38,835 nucleotides of DNA from Micromonospora sicca. Its GTDB lineage: Bacteria; Actinomycetota; Actinomycetes; Mycobacteriales; Micromonosporaceae. A program made the translations under genes and the position numbers. Under the pieces are notes generated by a model. The model did no database searches, had not been told where the DNA came from, and worked only from the letters and a program-made list of their open reading frames with translations. Position 1 is the stretch's first letter, and each line of letters opens with the position of its first letter. The DNA lies in assembly GCF_003172935.1 (NCBI RefSeq), contig NZ_QGKS01000534.1, forward strand, positions 1-38,835, given 5' to 3'. Positions 18,593-26,255 of this stretch are shown here, piece by piece.

Positions 18593-18636
18593 GTTAGGCC
18601 CGCCTAACTGACTCGGCTAAGGTAAGGCGATCCTAA
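18593..18636 (+). promoter_or_regulatory. Iron box region (IdeR/DmdR-like) upstream of the siderophore importer
   Basis: TAAGGTAAGGCGATCCTAA (18618-18636) agrees at 15 of 19 positions with the actinobacterial iron box TTAGGTTAGGCTAACCTAA. Just upstream GTTAGGCCCGCCTAAC (18593-18608) has 7-bp palindromic arms with the same TTAGG/CCTAA half sites but closer spacing. The region ends 22 bp before the first permease start at 18659. Iron-dependent repression is inferred. Confidence 0.7.
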
Positions 18637-18658
18637 GCTGAGAGGGCGGAACTCTGCC

Positions 18659-19705
18659 GTGACCACCGTCGCCACCCGACCCCAGCGGGCCGGCGTCCCG
18701 AGCCGCCGGCGGCCCGGCCGCCGGGCGGCGATCGCCGCGGCGGCGGCCCTGCTGCTGGTCCTGGCCCTGCTCGCCAGCCTCGCCCTCGGCAGCCGCCCGC
18801 TCGCCGTCGACCAGGTGTGGCAGGCGCTCACCGCTCCCGACGGCGGCGAGGCCACCACCATCGTCCGGGAGCTGCGCCTGCCGCGTACGGCGCTGGGACT
18901 GATCGTCGGCCTCGCGCTCGCCGTCGCCGGGGTGCTCTTCCAGGCGCTCACCCGCAACCCCCTCGCCGAACCGCGGATCCTCGGCATCAGCGCCGGCGCC
19001 TCGTTCGGCGTGGTGCTCGCCATCGCGGTCTTCGGCGTCGGCAGCCTCGCCGGGTACGTCTGGTTCGGCGTCGCCGGCGCGCTCGCCGCCGGCCTGCTCG
19101 TCCTCGCCGTGGCCAGCGGCACCCGCGAGGGCGCCAGCCCGGTCACCCTCGCGCTGGTCGGCGCGGCCCTCGACGCCAGTCTCGCCGCCGGGGTGTACGC
19201 CATGCTCAGCATCGACGCGCGCACCTTCGAGGAGTACCGCTTCTGGGTGGTCGGCGGGCTGACCGGCCGGGACGTCGGCGTCGCCGGACAGGTGCTGCCG
19301 TTCGTCCTGGCCGGGCTGGTGCTGGCCGCGCTGGTCGCCCGGGGCCTCGACGCGCTCGCCCTCGGCGACGACGTGGCCCGCGGCCTCGGCCACCGGATCG
19401 GCCTGGTCCGCCTCGGCGGCGGCGCCGCCGCCGTGCTGCTCACCGGCGCCGCGGTGGCCGCCGCCGGACCGATCGCCTTTGTCGGGCTCGCCGTGCCGCA
19501 CCTGGCCCGGGCGCTGGTCGGCACCGACCACCGGTGGACCCTGGCGGTCTCCGCCCTGCTCGGGCCGGCCCTGCTGCTCGGCGCCGACGTCGTCGGCCGG
19601 CTGGTCGCCCCGCCCGGTGAGGTGCCGGCCGGGATCGTCACCGCGCTGATCGGCGCCCCGCTGCTGGCGTACCTGGTCCGCCGCGCGAAGGTGGTGGCCG
19701 CGTGA
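18659..19705 (+). CDS. FecCD-family iron-siderophore ABC permease, subunit 1
   Basis: 348 residues from GTG 18659. The FecCD/BtuC fold is indicated by many hydrophobic helices and the family motifs RLPRTALGLIVGLALAVAGV, LTRNPLAEPRILGISAGAS, and GPIAFVGLAVPHLAR (the cytoplasmic coupling helix region). Together with the next permease it would form the heterodimeric channel for ferri-siderophore. An arginine-rich N-terminus precedes the first helix. Its stop overlaps the next start by GTGA, so the four importer genes form one translationally coupled unit behind an iron box. Confidence 0.93.
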   Translation: MTTVATRPQRAGVPSRRRPGRRAAIAAAAALLLVLALLASLALGSRPLAVDQVWQALTAPDGGEATTIVRELRLPRTALGLIVGLALAVAGVLFQALTRNPLAEPRILGISAGASFGVVLAIAVFGVGSLAGYVWFGVAGALAAGLLVLAVASGTREGASPVTLALVGAALDASLAAGVYAMLSIDARTFEEYRFWVVGGLTGRDVGVAGQVLPFVLAGLVLAALVARGLDALALGDDVARGLGHRIGLVRLGGGAAAVLLTGAAVAAAGPIAFVGLAVPHLARALVGTDHRWTLAVSALLGPALLLGADVVGRLVAPPGEVPAGIVTALIGAPLLAYLVRRAKVVAA

Positions 19706-20769
19706 CCGCCGTCGACTCGTCCCGCCCGGCGTACGCCGGGCTGCCCGGTCGGTCGCTGCTGCGGCTCGGGCCGGTGAGCGTGCAGGTGCGCCGCCGCGCG
19801 GTGCTGGTCGCCGCCGTGACGGCCGTGCTGCTCGCCGCCGCCGTCGTGCTCAGCCTCTCCCTCGGCACCCCGTACGTCGCCCCGGCCGACGTGCTCCGGT
19901 CGCTGTCGGGCGCCGGCACCCCGTACGACCTGGTGGTGCGCGACCTGCGGCTGCCCCGGATCGTGCTGGCCGCGACGGCCGGGGCGGCCTTCGGGGTCGC
20001 CGGCACGCTCATCCAGAGCGTCGCCCGCAACCCGCTGGCCAGCCCGGACGTCATCGGTATCACCCAGGGCGCCGGCCTGGCCGCCACCGTCGCGATCACC
20101 ACCGGTGCCGCCGCCGTGCTGGTCGCCCCGGCGGCGCTGCTCGGCGGGCTGGCCGCCGCGCTGCTGCTGCTCGCCCTCGGCGCCCGGCACGGCCTGGCCG
20201 CCCAGCGGTTCGTGCTGGCCGGGGTGGCCGTCGCGTTTGCCCTGCGGGCGCTGACCGAGGTGGTCATGCTCTCCGCCGACCCGATCGACGGGCTGCGGGC
20301 GCAGATCTGGCTGATCGGCACCCTGGCCGGCCGGGGCTGGTCCGAGACGGCGTGGATCGCGCTCACCCTGGCCGTCCTGCTGCCGGTGCTGGCCTGGGCC
20401 GGCTGGGCGCTGAACGGCGCCGCGCTGGACGACGACACCGCCCGGGGGATCGGGCTGCGCCCGGTGGCCCGCCGGGTGGGCCTGGCCGTCACCGGCGTCG
20501 TGCTGGCCGCCACCGTCACCGCCCAGGTCGGCGCGGTCGACTTCGTCGCGCTGGTCGCCCCGCAGGTGGCCCGCCGCCTGGTCCGCGCCGAGCGGCCCCC
20601 ACTGGTCTGCGCCGCCCTGGTCGGCGCGCTGCTGCTGGTGCTGGCCGACCTGGTCGGCCGGCGGCTCTTCGCCCCCACCCAACTGCCGGCGGGCGTGCTC
20701 ACCGCCGCCATCGGTGGTCCTTACCTGATGCTCCTGCTGGTCCGACGGCGGCGGCGGAGGTCCGCGTGA
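19702..20769 (+). CDS. FecCD-family iron-siderophore ABC permease, subunit 2
   Basis: 355 residues from GTG 19702, overlapping the previous stop by four bases. Family motifs are LRLPRIVLAATAGAAFGVAG, SVARNPLASPDVIGITQGAG, GAVDFVALVAPQVARRLV and AIGGPYLMLLLVRRRRR at the end. It pairs with the upstream permease. The start is chosen for the overlap and for the proper N-terminal cytoplasmic segment before the first helix. The stop overlaps the ATPase start by GTGA. Confidence 0.93.
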   Translation: MTAVDSSRPAYAGLPGRSLLRLGPVSVQVRRRAVLVAAVTAVLLAAAVVLSLSLGTPYVAPADVLRSLSGAGTPYDLVVRDLRLPRIVLAATAGAAFGVAGTLIQSVARNPLASPDVIGITQGAGLAATVAITTGAAAVLVAPAALLGGLAAALLLLALGARHGLAAQRFVLAGVAVAFALRALTEVVMLSADPIDGLRAQIWLIGTLAGRGWSETAWIALTLAVLLPVLAWAGWALNGAALDDDTARGIGLRPVARRVGLAVTGVVLAATVTAQVGAVDFVALVAPQVARRLVRAERPPLVCAALVGALLLVLADLVGRRLFAPTQLPAGVLTAAIGGPYLMLLLVRRRRRRSA

Positions 20770-21665
20770 ACCGCACCCCTGACACCCCTGGCCCGATGCT
20801 CTCGACCCGCGACGTGACCGTCGGCTACGACGAGCGGACCGTGCTGGACGGGCTCGACGTGGACCTGCCCACCGACGCCTTCACCGTCATCGTCGGGCCG
20901 AACGCCTGCGGCAAGTCCACCCTGCTGCGCACCATGGCCCGGCTGCTCACCCCGCGCCGCGGCACGGTGCTGCTGGACGGTACGGCGATCCGCGACCTGC
21001 CCACCCGCGAGGTGGCCCGCCGCCTCGGCGTGCTGCCGCAGAGCCCGCTGGTGCCCGAGGGGGTCACCGTGGCGGACCTGGTCGGCCGGGGCCGGCAGCC
21101 GTACCAGCGGTGGTGGCGGCAGTGGTCGGAGCAGGACTCGGCCGCCGTCGACCGGGCGATGGCCCAGGCCGACGTCGCGGGGCTCGCCGACCGGCCGGTG
21201 GACACCCTCTCCGGCGGGCAGCGGCAGCGGGTCTGGATCGCGATGACCCTCGCCCAGGACACCGAGGCGCTGCTGCTGGACGAGCCGACCACCTTCCTCG
21301 ACCTGGCCCACCAGGTGGAGGTGCTGGATTTGCTGCACCGGCTGCGCGCCGAACGCGGCCGGACCGTGGTCGCCGTGCTGCACGACCTCAACCAGGCCGC
21401 CCGGTACGCCGACCACCTGATCGCCATGCGCGAGGGCGGCGTGGTCGCGGCCGGCCCGCCGCGCGAGATCCTCACCGCGGACCTGGTCCGCGACGTCTTC
21501 GGGCTCGACTGCGTGGTCGTGCCCTGCCCGGTGACCGGCGCGCCGCTCGTGGTGCCCGGCCTCACCAGCCCGTCCCTGGCGCGCCCGACCGCTCCGGCGG
21601 CGCGCCCCTCCGTCGCCGACGCGGACCTGCCGCGCGTCGACTCGTACCCTTCGAAAGGAATCTGA
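20766..21665 (+). CDS. Iron-siderophore ABC transporter ATP-binding protein
   Basis: 299 residues from GTG 20766. Walker A GPNACGKST is at 44-52. The signature is TLSGGQRQRVWIAMTLAQ, Walker B LLLDEPTTFLDLAHQ, and the switch His is in AVLHDLNQAARYADH. The FecE/FepC type is shown by the Q-loop VLPQSPLVPEGVTV. A C-terminal tail of about 45 residues after the core is rich in Pro, Ala and Ser. It energises the two preceding permeases. Its stop TGA shares one base with the ATG of the lipoprotein gene. Confidence 0.94.
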   Translation: MNRTPDTPGPMLSTRDVTVGYDERTVLDGLDVDLPTDAFTVIVGPNACGKSTLLRTMARLLTPRRGTVLLDGTAIRDLPTREVARRLGVLPQSPLVPEGVTVADLVGRGRQPYQRWWRQWSEQDSAAVDRAMAQADVAGLADRPVDTLSGGQRQRVWIAMTLAQDTEALLLDEPTTFLDLAHQVEVLDLLHRLRAERGRTVVAVLHDLNQAARYADHLIAMREGGVVAAGPPREILTADLVRDVFGLDCVVVPCPVTGAPLVVPGLTSPSLARPTAPAARPSVADADLPRVDSYPSKGI

Positions 21666-22612
21666 TGCGTCGTCTCGCCGCCGCCCTCACCGTGGCCGTC
21701 GCCCTCGGCGTGGGCCTGACCGCCTGCGGGGAGAGTGATCCGGTCGCCGGCACCGCCACCGGGGAGACCCGGGAGATCACCCACGCCATGGGCACCACCA
21801 AGGTCCCGGCGGACCCGAAGCGGGTCGTGGTCCTCGACACCGACAAGATCGACACGGCGCTCTCCTTGGGCGTCACGCCGGTCGGCGCCGCCACCGCCGG
21901 TGAGGCGAAGAGCTGGCCGACCTACTTCGGCGCCGAGAAGCTGGCCGGAATCAAGGAGGTCGGGGTGCTCACCGAGCCCGACCTGGAGGCGATCACCGCG
22001 CTGAAGCCGGACCTCATCCTGGGCAGCAAGTTCCGCCAGGAGAAGTTCTACGACGAGCTGAGCGCGATCGCCCCGACCGTCTTCACCGAGAAGGTCGGCA
22101 TCACCTGGAAGGAGAACCTGCTCCTCGACGGCAAGGCCCTCGGCCGGGAGCAGCAGGCCAAGGACCTGCTGAGCACGTACGAGAAGCGGGCGAAGGACTT
22201 CGGCGCGAAGCTCGGCGACGCCGCGTCGCGGGAGGTCTCCATCGTGCGCTTCATCCCGGGCAACATCCGGGTGTACGGCCCGGACTCGTTCTCCGGGATC
22301 GTCGTCGGCGATACCGGGCTGGGTCGCCCGGCCCGGCAGCGGCTCGACGGCAAGGAGGACAAGCGCTTCGACCTGGTCAGCCCGGAGCGGGTCAACGAGG
22401 TCGACGGTGACGTGATCTTCGTGACCGCGTACGGCGAGAAGGCCGCCGCCGAGCAGGCCAAGGTCACCGGCGGCACCCTCTGGCAGGGTCTGTCGGCGGT
22501 GAAGGCCGGCAAGGCCCACGTGGTCTCCGACGAGGTCTGGATGACCGGCATCGGCGTCGGCGCCGCCAACAAGATCCTCGACGACCTGGAGAAGTACCTG
22601 GCCGCCGCCTGA
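21665..22612 (+). CDS. Iron-siderophore-binding lipoprotein (ABC substrate-binding protein)
   Basis: 315 residues from ATG 21665 with AAAGGA upstream. The lipobox LTAC places the acylated Cys at 21. The fold is the two-lobe FepB/BtuF-type siderophore binder: DPKRVVVLDTDKIDTALSLGV, then LEAITALKPDLILGSKF, and GGTLWQGLSAVKAGKAHVV near the end. It would capture the ferri-siderophore outside the membrane. As the last gene of the importer unit it is followed by a 14-bp hairpin (22628-22660). Given the des genes next door, ferrioxamine is the likely ligand; this is inference from neighbourhood. Confidence 0.93.
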   Translation: MRRLAAALTVAVALGVGLTACGESDPVAGTATGETREITHAMGTTKVPADPKRVVVLDTDKIDTALSLGVTPVGAATAGEAKSWPTYFGAEKLAGIKEVGVLTEPDLEAITALKPDLILGSKFRQEKFYDELSAIAPTVFTEKVGITWKENLLLDGKALGREQQAKDLLSTYEKRAKDFGAKLGDAASREVSIVRFIPGNIRVYGPDSFSGIVVGDTGLGRPARQRLDGKEDKRFDLVSPERVNEVDGDVIFVTAYGEKAAAEQAKVTGGTLWQGLSAVKAGKAHVVSDEVWMTGIGVGAANKILDDLEKYLAAA

Positions 22613-22627
22613 TCCCGTTCCACCGTC

Positions 22628-22660
22628 CGCGCCCGTCCGGCCCTGTGCCGGGCGGGCGCG
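22628..22660 (+). terminator. Terminator of the siderophore importer operon
   Basis: CGCGCCCGTCCGGC (22628-22641) pairs with GCCGGGCGGGCGCG (22647-22660), one position being a T/G wobble, with a 5-base loop. It begins 16 nt after the lipoprotein stop. It separates the importer from the independently promoted des genes. Confidence 0.75.
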
Positions 22661-22735
22661 TTCGCATGTCCGGGCCCGGCCTGCCGGCGTGATGGTCGCC
22701 GACGGCCGACTGTGGACTCGCCGGACGGCGGTGCG

Positions 22736-22763
22736 TTGACTTGTACTTAGGTTAGGGTAACCT
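22736..22763 (+). promoter_or_regulatory. Promoter of desABCD
   Basis: TTGACT (22736-22741) and TAACCT (22758-22763) are separated by 16 nt. The -10 and most of the spacer are inside the iron box, so a bound repressor would block RNA polymerase. Confidence 0.6.
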
Positions 22764-22765
22764 AA
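22747..22765 (+). promoter_or_regulatory. Iron box of desABCD (IdeR/DmdR-like)
   Basis: TTAGGTTAGGGTAACCTAA agrees with the iron-box consensus TTAGGTTAGGCTAACCTAA at 18 of 19 positions and is a near perfect palindrome. It lies 87 bp before the desA ATG, on top of the predicted promoter. Confidence 0.9.
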
Positions 22766-22851
22766 CTTCACTCGATCAACGCCGGACCGCCGGGGATCGC
22801 GCGTCGCCGCGACCGTCCCTTCGGGTCCGCCTCCGACCATTGAGGACCGCC

Positions 22852-24378
22852 ATGAGTCTGCCCGGAGCAACCGTTCAGGCCCCCTCGACCGGCGCCGGCC
22901 GGGACCACCTGTTCACCGCCGGCTCGCTGGAGCGCTACCGCCGGGTGCTGGCCGACGGGATCGGCCGGGTGGCCGACCGGGTGGCCACCGTCGACCGGCC
23001 CTGCACCGGCGTCACCCCGCAGCACCTGGCCCCGCGCGTCCGGGGCATCGACCTGGACCGGCCGCTCGGCGACACCGGGGCGGCGCTCGACGAGCTCCAC
23101 GACGTCTACCTGCGCGACGCGGTGTTCTTCCACCACTCCCGCTACCTGGCCCACCTGAACTGCCCGGTGGTGATCCCCGCGCTGCTCGGCGAGGCGGTGC
23201 TCAGCGCGGTGAACTCCTCGATGGACACCTGGGACCAGAGCGCCGGCGCCACCCTCATCGAACGCCGGCTGATCGACTGGACGGCCGACCGGATCGGGCT
23301 CGGGCCCGCCGCCGACGGGGTGTTCACCAGCGGCGGCACCCAGTCGAACCTGCAGGCGCTGCTGCTGGCCCGGGAGGAGGCCTGGGCGCGGGCCGGCGCC
23401 CGGCCGTCCCGCCCCGAACTGCTGTCCCGGCTGCGGCTGATCACCTCGGCGGCCGGCCACTTCAGCGTGCAGAAGGCGGCGAAGCTGCTCGGCCTCGAGG
23501 CCGACGCGGTGCTCACCGTGGGCACCGACACCGACCGGCGGATGCGCGCCGACGAACTGGCCCGGGAGATCGACTGCTGCCGGCGGGACGGGCTGCGGGT
23601 GATGGCCGTGGTGGCCACCGCCGGCACCACCGACTTCGGCACCATCGACCCGCTGCCGCGGATCGCCGACATCTGTGCCGCCGCCGGCGTGTGGCTGCAC
23701 GTCGACGCCGCGTACGGCTGTGGGCTGCTGGTCTCGCCGACCCGGCGGAACCTGCTGGACGGCATCGAGCGGGCGGACTCGGTGACCGTCGACTACCACA
23801 AGTCGTTCTTCCAGCCGGTCAGCTCCAGCGCCGTGCTGGTCCGCGACCGCCGGGTGCTGCGGCACGTCACCTGGCACGCCGACTACCTCAACCCGGCCCG
23901 GGCGGTCGAGCAGCACATCCCCAACCAGGTCGACAAGAGCATCCAGACCACCCGCCGCTTCGACGCGCTGAAGCTCTGGCTGACCCTGCGCGTGATGGGG
24001 CCGGACGCCGTCGGCGCGCTCTTCGACGAGGTGGTCGACCGGGCCGCGGACGCCTGGCGGCTGCTCACCGGTGATCCCCGCTTCGAGGTGGTGACCCGGT
24101 CGCCGTTGAGCACCGTGGTGTTCCGCTGGCGGCCCGCCGGCGTCGCGCCGCACCTGGTCGACGACGCCAACCTGTACGCCCGCGAGGCGTTGGCGGCCTC
24201 CGGCGCGGCCCTCGTCGCGGGCACCCGGGTCGACGGCGCGCACCACCTGAAGCTCACCCTGCTCAATCCGGAGACCACGGTGGCCGACCTCGCCCACGTC
24301 CTCGACCTGATCGCCGGACACGCCGGTGGGTACGTGCGCAGCCGCACGGCGGGCGACCTGTCCTGCCCCGTGGGCTGA
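22852..24378 (+). CDS. desA: DesA-like PLP-dependent lysine decarboxylase
   Basis: 508 residues from ATG 22852, with GAGGA six bases upstream; a TTG at 22840 in frame is less likely. This is a group II PLP decarboxylase: the TSGGTQSNLQALLLARE segment, HVDAAYGCG holding the PLP-pyridine Asp, and DYHKSFFQP with the Schiff-base lysine K317. In desferrioxamine synthesis DesA converts lysine to cadaverine. Its role here is supported by the following desB, desC and desD genes and the iron box upstream. Diaminobutyrate or other amino acid decarboxylases of the same fold are possible alternatives by sequence alone. Confidence 0.92.
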   Translation: MSLPGATVQAPSTGAGRDHLFTAGSLERYRRVLADGIGRVADRVATVDRPCTGVTPQHLAPRVRGIDLDRPLGDTGAALDELHDVYLRDAVFFHHSRYLAHLNCPVVIPALLGEAVLSAVNSSMDTWDQSAGATLIERRLIDWTADRIGLGPAADGVFTSGGTQSNLQALLLAREEAWARAGARPSRPELLSRLRLITSAAGHFSVQKAAKLLGLEADAVLTVGTDTDRRMRADELAREIDCCRRDGLRVMAVVATAGTTDFGTIDPLPRIADICAAAGVWLHVDAAYGCGLLVSPTRRNLLDGIERADSVTVDYHKSFFQPVSSSAVLVRDRRVLRHVTWHADYLNPARAVEQHIPNQVDKSIQTTRRFDALKLWLTLRVMGPDAVGALFDEVVDRAADAWRLLTGDPRFEVVTRSPLSTVVFRWRPAGVAPHLVDDANLYAREALAASGAALVAGTRVDGAHHLKLTLLNPETTVADLAHVLDLIAGHAGGYVRSRTAGDLSCPVG

Positions 24379-24390
24379 GCGGGAGAACAC

Positions 24391-25683
24391 ATGTCGACCC
24401 ACGACTTCATCGCCGTCGGGCTGGGCCCGTACAACCTCGGGCTGGCCTGCCTGACCGCACCGATCCGCGACCTCGACGGTCTCTTCCTCGAGGCGCGCGA
24501 CGACTTCGACTGGCACCCGGGCATGCTGCTGGAGTCCACCCGCCTGCAGACCCCGTTCCTCGCCGACCTGGTCACCCTCGCCGACCCCACCTCGCCGTAC
24601 TCGTTCCTCAACAACCTGAAGGAGTCCGGCCGGCTCTACCCGTTCTACATCCGGGAGAGCTTCTTCCCGCTGCGCAGCGAGTACAACGACTACTGCCGGT
24701 GGGCCGCGGCGAAGCTGCCGAGCGTCCGCTTCGGCCACGAGGTGACCGCCGTGGAGTACGACCCGGCCGACGAGCGGTACGTCGTGCACTGCGCCGCGGC
24801 GGGCGGGCGGGTGACCCACCGGGCCCGGCACCTGGTGCTCGGCACCGGCACCCCGCCGTACCTGCCGCCGCCCTGCCGGGGGCTGGGCGGCGACGCGATC
24901 CACAACGCGCGGTACCGGGAGCACCGCGCCGCGTTGCGCGCCAAGCGGAGCGTCACCGTGGTGGGCAGCGGGCAGAGCGCCGCCGAGATCTACCACGACC
25001 TGCTCGCCGACATCGACACCTACGGCTACCAGCTCAACTGGGTCACCCGCTCGCCGCGGTTCTTCCCGCTGGAGTACACCAAGCTCACCCTGGAGCTGAC
25101 CTCACCGGACTACGTGGACTACTTCCACGCCCTGCCGGAGGCCACCCGCTACCGGCTGGAGGCGGAGCAGAAGGGGCTGTTCAAGGGGATCGACGCCGAC
25201 CTGATCAACGGCATCTTCGACCTGCTGTACGCCAGGAGCGTCGCCGCTCCGCTGCCGACCCGGCTGATGACCAACACGGAGCTGACCGCCGCCGGGTACG
25301 ACGCGGCGGACGGGACGTACACCCTGGGGCTGCGCAACGTCGAGCAGGGCCGGGACTTCGCCCTCACCACCGAGGGGCTGGTGCTGGCCACCGGCTACCG
25401 GTACCGGGTGCCCGGCTTCCTCGAGCCGATCCGGGACCGGATCCGCTGGGACGACCACGGACGGTTCGAGGTCGCCCGCAACTACAGCATCGACCACAGC
25501 GGCCGGGGGATCTTCCTGCAGAACGCGGCCACCCACGCCCACAGCGTCACCTCGCCGGACCTGGGGATGGGCGCGTACCGCAACTCGTGGATCATCCGGG
25601 AGCTGACCGGGCGCGAGCACTACCCGATCGAGGGGCGGATCGCCTTCCAGGAATTCGGCGCCCCGGCGGGGGTCGCGTCATGA
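24391..25683 (+). CDS. desB: DesB-like diamine N-hydroxylase (flavin monooxygenase)
   Basis: 430 residues from ATG 24391, with GGGAGA upstream, 12 bp after desA. The FAD site is GLGPYNLGLA beginning at residue 10, the NADPH site GSGQSAAE at 192-199, and the ATGYRYRVP motif near 350 is typical of lysine/ornithine N-monooxygenases. LQTPFLADLVTLADPTSPYS is also conserved in the family. It would hydroxylate cadaverine to N-hydroxycadaverine. The stop overlaps the desC start (ATGA), so the two are coupled. Confidence 0.95.
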   Translation: MSTHDFIAVGLGPYNLGLACLTAPIRDLDGLFLEARDDFDWHPGMLLESTRLQTPFLADLVTLADPTSPYSFLNNLKESGRLYPFYIRESFFPLRSEYNDYCRWAAAKLPSVRFGHEVTAVEYDPADERYVVHCAAAGGRVTHRARHLVLGTGTPPYLPPPCRGLGGDAIHNARYREHRAALRAKRSVTVVGSGQSAAEIYHDLLADIDTYGYQLNWVTRSPRFFPLEYTKLTLELTSPDYVDYFHALPEATRYRLEAEQKGLFKGIDADLINGIFDLLYARSVAAPLPTRLMTNTELTAAGYDAADGTYTLGLRNVEQGRDFALTTEGLVLATGYRYRVPGFLEPIRDRIRWDDHGRFEVARNYSIDHSGRGIFLQNAATHAHSVTSPDLGMGAYRNSWIIRELTGREHYPIEGRIAFQEFGAPAGVAS

Positions 25684-26255
25684 CCGGGACGGTCTACCGC
25701 CGGGTCGCCCCGCGCCTCGGCGAGTTCACGCTCCGCCGGGTCGATCCGGACACCGACGCCGCGCTGCTGCACGGCTGGGTCACCCACCCCAGGTCGGCGT
25801 TCTGGCTGATGCAGGACGCCGACGTGACCCGGGTGGCGCAGGAGTACCGGCGGATCGCCGCACACCCGCACCACGACGCGTACCTGGGGTCGTGGCGGGG
25901 CCGGCCGGCTTTCCTCGCCGAGCGGTACGACCCCGCCCACGTCGACCTCGTCGGCCGGTACGACGCCGCCGAGGGCGACGTCGGCATGCACTTCCTCTGC
26001 GCGCCCCCGGACAGCCCCGTGCACGGGTTCACCCGGGCGGTGATCACCACGGTGCTGGCCTGGCTCTTCGCCGACCCGGGCACCCGTCGGGTGGTGGTCG
26101 AACCCGACGTGCGCAACACGGCGGTGCACGCGCTCAACGCGGCCGTCGGCTTCACCGTCGTCCGACCGCTCACCCTGCCCGGGAAGACCGCCCTGCTCAG
26201 CGTCTGCACCCGCGAGCAGTTCCGGACCGCCACCGAAGGAGCCGTGCCCGCGTGA
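25680..26255 (+). CDS. desC: DesC-like acyl-CoA N-acyltransferase (GNAT)
   Basis: 191 residues from ATG 25680. It belongs to the siderophore acyltransferase group (IucB/RhbD-like), seen in HGWVTHPRSAFWLMQDAD, GDVGMHFLCAPP and RRVVVEPDVRNTAVHALNAAVGFTV. It would acylate N-hydroxycadaverine with succinyl-CoA or acetyl-CoA to make the hydroxamate. The start overlaps desB by ATGA and the stop overlaps desD by GTGA. The acyl group used, and so the exact ferrioxamine, cannot be told from sequence. Confidence 0.93.
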   Translation: MTGTVYRRVAPRLGEFTLRRVDPDTDAALLHGWVTHPRSAFWLMQDADVTRVAQEYRRIAAHPHHDAYLGSWRGRPAFLAERYDPAHVDLVGRYDAAEGDVGMHFLCAPPDSPVHGFTRAVITTVLAWLFADPGTRRVVVEPDVRNTAVHALNAAVGFTVVRPLTLPGKTALLSVCTREQFRTATEGAVPA

